64,000 nt of DNA from Todiramphus chloris collaris. Its lineage: Eukaryota > Chordata > Aves > Coraciiformes > Alcedinidae. Below the pieces are notes generated by a model that made no database searches, was not told where the DNA came from, and was given only the letters and a program-made list of their open reading frames with translations. Both the position numbers and the translations under genes were made by a program. Where the stretch lies: NCBI GenBank assembly GCA_025345505.1, contig JANVCC010000030.1, positions 13,031,913 to 13,095,912 on the forward strand, read 5' to 3'. Below are positions 44,380 through 54,100 of this stretch, in pieces (the stretch's first letter is position 1; each line of letters begins with the position of its first letter).

Positions 44380-45825
44380 AATTCAGGGCAAAGTCACTTT
44401 AATTTTAGAGCGCTACACTCCCTGCCTGTGGCAGGCCAGCTCCTCCTCCTCCTCCTTCAAGCACATTATTGCCTTGTCATCTTTCAATTTTTAGCACAGT
44501 GTGTCAAGCTAGAGAGTTTTTAAAACCATGTCAGAAGAATTCTTCATGTTTTTATTATTGTATTTATTCTATAATCATATTACTAATTTTTTTTGTTATT
44601 AAATGCACTCTACAAATGGCTCAGGGAGCCATAGTTATAAATGTATCAGAGGCCTATAATGAAGCTTTATACATGTAGCTATATCTATACATAATTCTGT
44701 ATATAGCCTATATTTACAGTGGAAATGTAAGCTGTTTATTTTATATTAAAATAAGCACTGTGTTAATAACAGTGCATATTCTTTTCTATCATTTTTGTAC
44801 AGTTTATGGTAGCAGAGATCTGGCTTTGTTATCGGGCTGTATCAGACACCATTTTGTCTTTTACAGTTGGTCTTTTCCTAGTGCCGGATTTTCTGCGTGT
44901 CTGAGTGGAAGTGAAGCTTTGCAATAGTGTCCTTTATTGTCACATCTTTGTCGTCTAGCGCAGGGGAGAAGAGCTCTGTGGTGTAACTATTGCATTGTAA
45001 TTTATCAAAGCTATTTGGAGCATCACTAACGTTCACCACGGCAGCAGCTGCTGCTTCCCATGATGCTTTCCCAAAGCAGGGCTTTCTGTGATCTCCTGAG
45101 TGGAGAACCACTTCTGGGTCACATGAAGGCCTCCTATTTTCTCAGTGTCCTGATACAGTATTTCTTACTGTATCAGCAGGATTTATTTTAATGCAAGCGA
45201 GCCCAAGCTCTTCCTGCTTCGCTGATCTAACACAACCAAAATCTAACTGTTCGTGGAATGATCTGTAACAAATTAATCATAAGGTTCAAATCATACCCTG
45301 TATGCTAGCAGGAAAGCCTTTTCAGAGTTGCTTCAGCTGACTGACTCTTTATTCTTGAAGCTGCTAACACTCCTCAGAGGTTTAGGTTGGCTTTTGTTGG
45401 CATGGGTAACACTAACTTTGTTCTGCTCACTTATACTAGGGTTAAATAACACCAATATTCCTGTTCCTTTATTGCACACTTGTTAAGGAAACGGTCCCCC
45501 ACCCCGTGTCTCCTGGAACTTTAAAGATGTTCCTGTGGATCAGGATGTAACACTGGTGTAGGACAGCGTTTTCTTACTGTAAAGAGACCTACCTCAGGTT
45601 ACTAGGTCCTGCGTAGTACGTTGCCATGATCACTGTACACCCATCCCGGTTTGATGGGACCTGTGGCCCGGGTGGGCACGGTCGCTCCTATAATAGCCGT
45701 GACTTATTGAATGGTCAGCGTTGCATGTCTTTGTCAACTTGGACATTTTGTAGCCTTAGCATGTTTGCAAAATGTCTCATTGAGGCAGAAATCTGAAAAG
45801 TAAATAAAACTATTTTGGGTTTTGT
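44380..45825 (+). other. ABCC5: ABCC5 3' UTR (approximate end)
   Basis: About 1.4 kb of AT-rich non-coding sequence after the stop. It contains several ATTTA motifs (for example near 44562) and an internal ATTAAA at 44745-44750, so shorter transcripts are possible. The most likely main end is set by AATAAA at 45803-45808; cleavage would fall about 10-25 bases later. The boundary is inferred, not observed. Confidence 0.6.
45803..45808 (+). terminator. ABCC5: ABCC5 polyadenylation signal AATAAA
   Basis: Canonical hexamer 1.4 kb after the ABCC5 stop, followed from about 45815 by TTTTGGGTTTTG and a GT-rich stretch typical of a downstream cleavage element. Confidence 0.65.
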
Positions 45826-45904
45826 AAATTTTATTGGCTTAAGTGGTTTGTTTGGGGCACATAAATCACTTCTCACCTTTCTCAGCCCTGGGGGACAGTT
45901 TTTG

Positions 45905-46040
45905 CAGGCTGGTTTTTTTATTGTCTTGGGGTTTTTTTTTTTGTTTGTTTGGGCTTCTTGTTGTGGTGGGGTTTTTTTTTGTTTGTTTGTTTTTTGTTTT
46001 GTGTGGGCTTTGTGGGTTTTGTTTGTTTGTTTTGTCTCAT
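45905..46040 (+). repeat. GT-rich low-complexity tract after ABCC5
   Basis: About 135 bases almost entirely of G and T with GTTTGTTTGTTT runs on the plus strand, starting about 80 bases after the likely cleavage point. Confidence 0.85.
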
Positions 46041-49000
46041 CTGTGCACCTCAGCCTGATCTTTCTTCCTTCAGAGTGGAAGTGTTTCTTTAAAAGTGTAG
46101 TGGATAATTTTTGTGCTCTCTAGCATGGGGGTGGCTTCTGATGTATGTATGTTTGTGTTGAGTAGCACACAGGGAGTGATGATTTATAGTGCAAGTATTC
46201 GAGCCATGTTGTAAGGCAAGAGGTCAGACAGAATACAGAAGATCCTTCTTAGGCTCAGCTTTTTCCACTTTCTTTGCCTGCAAGCGTTTCTGTCTGTAAT
46301 GTGACATGGCTGCCAAGCCACAGCAACGAGCATTTCTACCTACCAATACCACAGGCAAATCGTGGCATTAAGAGAGCTTAGACTGTAGCTTGAAGATAGC
46401 ACAAAAAGCATCACTTGTTGTAGTTGTTCTTTATTGAGTCTTGTCCTAAGCAAGAATTAATGAGCACAGATCTTACCCTGCAGCCAGGCCTGGACTGGAG
46501 CTCACTCTGTGTCAAGGGCTGACTGCTGCTTTGCTCAGCATTGCTCAATGCAAGGAACAGAGTTGACTGTATGTTGTGGTTCTAAAGGGAGAAATTGCAG
46601 GCATCTCTCCAGAGAACACCCAGCTAAGTGTGGGGTTCTTTTTTGTTCAGAAATTGGAGGACAAAAAAAACCCTGGGGAGAGGCACAAGGGATCAGGGGT
46701 GATAGGCCAGAAAGACCGAGATAGACCCTGCTTTTTCTCTAAAAGTAGAGCTGGGTAGAATATGAAGGCTGAAAACCTACAGGGGAGAGGGGGAGAATGT
46801 GAGATGCATCTGCCTAAGACTGTTTAAAACAGCTCAGTCAGTTGTCATGTGCAACTCTGTCAAGGAGAGGATTATCTTGGGCCCTGCAGAACTGAGTTTA
46901 CTGCAGAACCCCAGGATTTCCCCTGAAGAAAAAGGGCTCATGTACCTAGATCTCAAGTGCCACTGCGGTCAGAGTGTGGCTTCATTTTGCAGCTAAGGCT
47001 GAGCTAATGGCAGTCTGTGCAAAAGGGGAGTCATCCTGATCTTGTCCTCCTTCTTCTTCCAGGCTGGAAGTTCCTTCTGCTTTCCTGAAGCCAGCACTGG
47101 CCTGGTCCAGCAGTGACCCAGTTCAGAGAGCTAACTTGCAGAAAGTTCACCCTCCAAAAGCAGGAGCGCTGTACAAAGAAGGAGACAGGAAGGCACACCT
47201 GGAAGGGATGTGAAGTGGGGCTGCTCTTTTCAGTAGGTGCTAACTGTAACACTAGCATAGGCGGGAGAGGAAGCTGCGCTCAGGATTCATTGCACTAAAC
47301 TGCTGCTTCCCAGTTACGCTCTCCTAAAAAGGTGAACGCTTTCCTGCTGCTACAGTGAGCTGAAATAGCTCAACAAGGTGTCAAACAAGGGCCTGTGATT
47401 TGGAGCAGGCGGAACAGTCACCTGTGGATGGCAGGGATTAGTGCAACCGTTTTGTTAAACCTTAGCTCCAGCACTGTTACTTTGGAATTCAGGAGACAGA
47501 CTGCCAGAGGGAAATGTTCTTCCTGCTGTAATCACTTACCTGCTTCACTTGGCACTTGTCTCACAGACAATAGAGAAGCATTGTTCCTCACAGTGGATAG
47601 CAGTAATTTTATTTATTGGCTTTCATCCTGAACCACAGGAGCAAGCTGAGGCCTGGCCCGGGGCCCTGTCACTGAGGTGGAAGGAAGAAACATCAATACT
47701 TAAAATGAGACTGAAATACCTTTGAAGCATCCTACAAGATGATGATGATGGGGATTTACAGGAATTGGATCCTGCTTTAGAATTTATGGTGTGATATCTC
47801 AGAGAAGACTTCATCCTGTGAGGAGCAGAATAAGACTGTGGGATTGGGACAGAGGCTTTCCTTAAAGAGATCCTACCCAGAATAGCATGGAGATAACATG
47901 TCCTTGGTATATAGCAATGGCTGTGGCCCAAGAGCAACAGCTGTGAAACCCGAGAGAGATCTGCCTGGGATAACTGTTTTGCTGTATTACCCTCAGGAAT
48001 TTTGGTTGCATCAGTTTTGGTTATCCTGTCCAAAGGCAGTGAGTGTAGCTGATCCTGATTCATTCTGCCATAAGCTTAGAGACTCTTAGAATGTGTTCCT
48101 GCTCATCTCATCTGTCGGATGAGTGGAAGTGTTGCGCCTGCTTGGGACTGCAATCGAAACCCAGGTAGGATTCTCCTAAAATTACCCGATGGAGTTAAAG
48201 TGCAGTTAGAGCTGTGTCCTTCAGTCCAAAGTCGGGCCCTGAAGTTGTGCGAGCTTGAACATGTGAGGAAACTTCACCATTACTTATGGTGAAGATCATA
48301 CAGGGTCAGATCCTGAGGTTACTGGGGCTGGGGTCTGCATACCACTCCTAGGTGAGAGCCAGAGGGAGGTCAAGCATTCCTAGTACATTGGTGGGAACAA
48401 TGTTTGAGGAAAACAAGGCAAATGCTATGAGTGAGAGAAGGTATCAGAAGGAAAGGATAAATGTAGAAAATTTGATTTCTAAAAGGAGGATGTGGAGAGA
48501 AAAGATGTCAGGACAAAAAGTTTATCTTGGAAGGGGATTGGGCAAAGACAGAATTGCTTCTTGCAGGTGCTTCAAAAGAATGTACTGAGAAGATGCGGGG
48601 TGGCTGTAATGCCCTTGCCAACCAAAGAGCTTTTCCTGATTGCTGCCTAGTTATTATTTACTGCAACCATACTGTGTGTTTTACTGTGTTATAAGTGATC
48701 GCACAAAGTTTGTCTTTACAGTTCCAGCTTCAGGTCAGTCTAGGATGATACTGTGATTTGTTTTACTCCTGGTTCAGCTGGTAACAGCAGCCTCACTGTG
48801 CTGGGGCCAGTTTCTACCTCGAGTATGATTAGATACAGTGCAAACTCACTTGGAACGTGGTGCAGATGCTGCTGTCACTACTGTAAAGCTGGGGAGGCTT
48901 TTAGAATGTACCACTCTGGGTTCATTAAACCCCCAACTGTGTAATAAATGTTCCCGTGTCATCCAAAAGACATGCCTTGGAGACTCATCAGGCGGCTGAG

Positions 49001-49479
49001 GTAGGCAAAGCGTAGCAGTGAAACACCTTACAGACGCGTCACAACCCGGGGCTGAGCTTTCCTGTATGCTGCTCCGGGGCTGCGGGGAGCTCGAATCGTA
49101 GTTACTCCCAGCAGAGTGCCTGACTTCCAGCGTACTGTCTCCTCCTGTTGCCAGGCACCGAAACGAGCACTTGTATAAAGATGGTAATTTTGTGGTTTCT
49201 GTCCTTTCAGATTTAGGAAGGCAGTGGGGATGGGGTGCGATTGATTGCCTCGAGGGCTTGAGGAAGAGTAAAGCACATTATGTCTGAGCTGGGATCTGGG
49301 GGCAGTTTAGGGTGAGTGTTGGGGGCAGACAAGAGCGGGCACCAGCTGGGGTGGGAGGGAAGAGATTAAAAATAGGGGGTGGATGGGGTGCTGTAGAGGG
49401 TGGCCATTGAGGGCAAGCTTGTGAGCTAGCGGGGAGGAGGAGTGCGACCAGGAGCAGGATCGAAGGAACCCCAATCGGT
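46041..49479. other. Intergenic region between ABCC5 and RNPEPL1
   Basis: About 3.4 kb with no exon that matches a known family, no RNA gene and no CR1 or LTR. An AATAAA-like element at about 48943 follows no recognised exon. Open frames here (longest 146 codons, minus strand, 47623-48063) lack protein character. Confidence 0.6.
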
Positions 49480-50276
49480 GCTGGTGGGCTGAGGGTGTGC
49501 GGAGCAGCGCCGTGGGAGCCGTGGTGCGTGGGGCTGTTTGTCCCGGAGCTGGGAAGGGGGAGGATGAAAATGAAGCACACCGGCTCTGGGGAGGAGGCAG
49601 AAGGAGGGCAGAAGGGCACGGAGGGGGGCAGCGGGGCCGCGCCAAGGGCCGTCCCCAAAGCGGGGGGACCCGGTACCGGCGGGTCCGGGCAGCAGGGCGG
49701 GGGTGGTGGCGGTGCTGGGGGCACAGGAGGGAGGAAAGCTCTGTGCCTGCGCACGTGTTACGCTGCCCTCTGAACCAGGGGTCCAACAGGAGCGGGGATG
49801 ATGGACGGGGCGGGAGCGCAGCGTGGCTGCCCACGCGTGTAAGCGCTGCCTCCGGGCGCCGCGGCTGGCGTCGGAAGCGGTTTCCGTGCACGACGCGCGC
49901 CCGAGGCACCGCCCGGGTACAGGGGCGGGTGAGCGCGGTGCGCAGCGGGCACAACACGGGCCAGCCGGGCTACCCCCGTGCGCTGCCCAAGCGCTCACCG
50001 GGAGGCGTGTGCCAGACCGGCCCGGGCACGGTCACGGTCACGCCGCCTGCGCTAGGCCCGCGGCCGCTGTGCCCCGCCCGGGGCGGAGGGGGCGGGACGG
50101 GGCAGGAGCCCCCAGCTGCGCGCGCAGCCGGCGGGCGGGGCGGGGATGCCCTCGCGCGCCCCCGCCGTCCCGCGCGGTGGCGCCGCCTGGCGGCCGTTGC
50201 CGCCGTTGTCTGTTCCGGGCCCGGGCGCTGCGTTCCCTCGGCCGGTGCCGCGCGGGGCCTGCGCGGCCCTTTCCAT

Positions 50277-50295
50277 CCCCCCCCCCCCCCCCCCC
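50277..50295 (+). repeat. C homopolymer in RNPEPL1 leader
   Basis: A run of about 19 C followed by more C-rich sequence to about 50340 in the predicted leader; the other strand is G-rich and could form G-quadruplexes. Length is likely to vary or be mis-assembled. Confidence 0.8.
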
Positions 50296-50342
50296 GCCCC
50301 GGCCCCCCCGCCCCCCGGGGCCTCCCCCCTCCCCGCCCGCCC

Positions 50343-50357
50343 ATGGATTTCACATAG
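50343..50357 (+). promoter_or_regulatory. RNPEPL1: Upstream ORF (MDFT, stop) in RNPEPL1 leader
   Basis: ATG GAT TTC ACA TAG in a different frame from the main start, ending 46 bases before the main ATG at 50404. +4 is G but -3 is C, so moderate context. If it is in the transcript it could limit translation of the main frame. Confidence 0.5.
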
Positions 50358-50403
50358 CAGCCGCCGCCGCCGCCTCCGCCGCCTCCTCCTTCGTCGCCGC
50401 TCC

Positions 50404-51126
50404 ATGGCGGCTCCGGCTCCGCGACCGCCCGGCCTGTGTTGCTGCCGCAAGGGTTCTGCGGCCGGGCCGGAGGCGCCGCCGGCCCCGCCGCCGCCTCCTG
50501 AGCCTCCGCCGGACGTGGCGTCGGCCTCCAGCTCGCAGCTCTTCAGCCTCCGCCACCTGCACCTGGGGCTGGAGCTGCGGGCCGAGGCGCGGGCGCTGGC
50601 GGGCTGCCTGGTGCTGGAGCTCTGCGCCCTGCGGCCGCAGCCCCGCGCCCTGGTGCTGGACGTCCACCCGGCCCTGCACGTCCTCTCGGCCGCCTACCGC
50701 CGCGCCCCGGCGGGGGAAGCGCCCTGCTCCTTCGCCTTCTCGCCCGCCGAGGCCGCCGCGGCCGCCCCGACCCCACCGCCCCCGCCGCCCTGCCCGTCGC
50801 CGCCGCCGCCGCCGCCCTGCGCGCCGCCCTGCGCCGCCAGCCCGCCCTCCACCGCCACTTTTCTTTCGGCTCCCTGTATCGCCGCTGGTCCGCTGCCCTC
50901 CGCCGCCTCCCCGGGGGAGCCACCCGCCAGCCCCCCGCCCGCCGCCGAGCCGCCGCCGCCGCTGCCCCTCTTCGCCCAGCCAGCCTGCGCCGCCTGTCCG
51001 CTTGGCTTCAGGGTGGACCCCTTCACCGACTACGGCTCGTCCCTCACCGTCTCCCTGCCCGCCGCCCTCCAGCCGCACCAGCCCTTCCAGATCATCGTCC
51101 GCTACACCACGGCCGACGGCCCCGCC
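50404..51126 (+). CDS. RNPEPL1: RNPEPL1 exon 1
   Basis: 241 codons within a CpG island. It starts [17 protein letters not shown], then [20 protein letters not shown] and [19 protein letters not shown] (the M1 saddle domain), then a long Pro, Ala and Ser-rich insert (about residues 118-190), then [20 protein letters not shown] to YTTADGPA. The start has +4 G but a weak -3 T. Donor GTGAGT at 51127 (phase 0). The insert makes the exon roughly 60 residues longer than my recollection of human exon 1. Confidence 0.93.
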
Positions 51127-54100
51127 GTGAGTACCGCGCTGCGGGGGGCGGCGGGGAGCGGGGGGTAGAGCCGGGGAGATAACGGGGAACCGAGTCCCGG
51201 GGCGGCTGGCGGGGCCCCCCCGACCACCCTCGCCTTTCTCGCGTTTTCCCTTCTGCTGTAATTGACTGTCGGGGAAGCTTCCCTGGCAGCCCCTCCTGTC
51301 ATGTCCCGGTGCCTCTGTTGCCCTGTCCCTCTCCTGCCTGCTCGTCGGCAGCATCTGTCACCTGCCCGCTGTCACCGAGCCCTGCGCGATCCCACGCCGC
51401 TCACAGCGGTGATGCTTCTACCGACCCACCCGCCCTCCTTCATTTCTTCCCCCATCGCCGTGGCCCCCCAGGCTATTCCTCCCCCGTCACGAGAGCAACG
51501 TTAAAGCTTTTTCATCCTGTAAGGACATCGCAGCTGTTGGCAAGGAGCGTTGACATGTGGTAACTCCTGCCTCGAGTGAATTCTTCAGGATAAGTGACGT
51601 AAGCTGCAAATACAGGAGTTTCCCTGTGGGTTTTGCCAGGTGCTTACAAAACCAGGCCTTGTACACCTAGGCTGAGGCTCCAGCGAGCCCTGTCAGGAGA
51701 TTTGAGAAGAGCAGGAGTAGTTTCCACATGTTCCTAGAAGTTATCTGCTGGAAAAAAGGATGAGAAGTGGCCTAAACCACCCGTTTTGACGTGGCTGTAG
51801 GAGGTGCTTCTGTGTCCGTGTGGATTATCCTTCTTCAGTAGTGAGGTGCTTTGGAAATTCTGTCACATCTTTTAAACCGATGGTATTTAGAAGCACTTTG
51901 TTCCTGGCTTTTTAGGTGCTGTCTAGCAGATCTTGCGTTTTTAAGAAGTCATGACAATGAAAATATAAAGTTATGAACTGAAAGGTCAGTTCTGTCTGTT
52001 ACTGTATAGTCTGTTCAGGCTGGGAATTAAGCAAACATGATGATGTGGTTCAGGAATCTGTTTGCAAAAGGAATGCTTTTTAGAGATTCTCACAACTTCG
52101 ATACCTGTGTCTTGCTTAACGGAATCGACTCGTAGCCTCTTGGTTTGGTACTGCTCTTGCATTGGTCAAAACCAGTAAACGTGTGGATCTGTTTGACTCC
52201 TACAGTGGATTTAACAAGAGCAGGAGCTGAACATCATGGTTTCGTGCAAAACAGCCCAATAGCAAGTGTATATTAGGAGTTTTCTTATGAAAAGAAAGTG
52301 TTGCTGAGTGGAATGAGTTTGAGGGATTTTTCTGTCTGATTTTAATATGACATTGAAGCTCACAAAAATGCCTTCATCCTCAGAGTGATCTAGATAGTCT
52401 TAATACGTTGGCTCACTTGGAATAATGAGTTCCACATGAAGATTTTTATTGACAGAAGTTTCTTTTTGTTACATGGTGACCTTTTAACATGCTGGGCCCT
52501 GCCTAAAAGTGTAAAACTGAGGTGAAATTGCTGAAATTCTGTCATTTCAAAAATTCAGATCCGCTTGAAAGTCAGGATATTGTTCCTTTTCACCTCTGGA
52601 ACTTCTGGGTTTAATATTTCCTTGTACAATACTCTGCTGTAATGTTTCTGCACTGAAGAAGTACAGGGGAGATGAATTTCAGGGCCCACGGGGTGTTCAG
52701 AAGATTCTGTTCTTTAATTTTTTTCCCAAGATTTTATGGAGAAACCTGTTTCTTTTGTTCACTTTATGCCTTGCTGATGGTGGGAAGGCTTTAAAGCTGC
52801 TTTGGTGTTGCTGTGTGCTCTGTAATTGTTCGCAGTCTGGCTGAGCCCTGCCTCCCGAGGTACACGATAATACACTGTCTTCCTCTTGAACAAATTGTTT
52901 TATTTCAGGCTGGCCCGTGCTTTCTCCCGGCTGTTGGCAGCCCTGTTGTCAAAGGGGCAGACTGTCCTGCTGTGTCTATGGAGAAACAATCTCAGATGTA
53001 ACAGAACGCTAATCTGAGACTCAGAAATCAACTTGAGGAATGATCTAAAAACCATGGGAGGGTGTGGGGCACTGAGTGAGGTGATGTTCATTCCGTCTCA
53101 CCTTGTGTTAACATGTTGCCTCCTTGGCCCCACTCACAGCTCAGCGTGAATGTTACTTGTCTGAGGATGCTGAGAGTAGGGCATTTTTTCCATTCTCTCT
53201 GTTGTTTGTCTTGATTCCCCTGGCTTGGATGTGAATGAGCTGTCCTTCATCCTGTCCTCCGAAGCCTTCACTGTACCGTTGATGGCACGTACTGCTTGAG
53301 TTGAAACGAAGTTACAAGGACTAGTGTCAAAAGATTATTGATGGTGACAGTGTTGGGGACACGCACTGCCCCTTCCCAGTAGTACTGAAGAGCAGAAGCA
53401 GGCGTGCTCACTGACATAAATCTGACCAGGTTTCCTCAGTCGCTGTTGTAGATTTTGGCTGGTAAAATATTTGTCCTCGAGTAGCACCTGCTCTAGCCCT
53501 TCATGTTCAGCAGGCTGAACTATTTTTCTTGGATCCAAAGTCATTTTATGCTGTTGTAGTGCTATCTTGTCATTGCTGTTTTTCAGCCTAGCCTCTCATT
53601 TTAATACGAATGAGTAACCTACATGTGTATAAGGGTGAACTGGTTTATACTCGTGCCTAGTACATCTCACAGTCCCTTTTCTCTGCGTAAGTGAAGCAGC
53701 TTTACAGTGTTAGACCTCTGCCTTCTAGAAGTTCTATTTTCTTTGGCCTTTCTCTGAATATAATCTTTCTAGGTCAGGGTTTATCTTCTGTGGGACCCTT
53801 AGCATACCTGTGTCCTATAAAATGGTAAATTCACGTTACGGTGCAGCATGGATGTGTTGGCAGCAAGATCAGCAGCAGAGACAGTAGTCTGTTTGAAATT
53901 GGAAACCTGTTGCCTTGGTATACTTGGTTTGAGCCATCTGGATATGTTATTTGACTGTCCCATTATTCCTCATGCGGAGGAAGGAGCCAAGATCTTTGGT
54001 TATTTGATGGACATTGAGAGACAGCTGAGAGATTAAATCTGCCTTCCACAGAGCATTCCAGCTCCCTGTGCTGTTAGGAAACCATATGCTTGGTACATCA

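Larger units (their letters stand above)
49480..51250 (+). promoter_or_regulatory. RNPEPL1: CpG island / RNPEPL1 promoter region
   Basis: Very GC-rich, CpG-dense block with sharp contrast to AT-rich flanks, covering the RNPEPL1 leader and exon 1. No TATA box is visible. GC boxes occur at about 50073-50098 (CCCCGCCC, GGGCGGAGG, GGGGCGGGAC) and 50134-50145 (GGCGGGGCGGGG). An E-box CACGTG at 49752-49757 overlaps an NRF1-like TGCGCACG. Multiple-start housekeeping-type initiation is expected. Confidence 0.75.

Noticed and set aside
47623-48063. 146-codon minus-strand frame in the intergenic region
   Set aside because: No recognised domain, unusual composition, no splice or promoter context.
48943-48948. 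AATAAA-like polyadenylation signal in the intergenic region
   Set aside because: No exon upstream on the plus strand supports a transcript ending here.
49278-51354. Several long overlapping open frames on both strands (up to 435 codons)
   Set aside because: High GC removes stop codons in every frame. Only the frame from 50404 to 51126 matches a known protein and ends at a correct donor.
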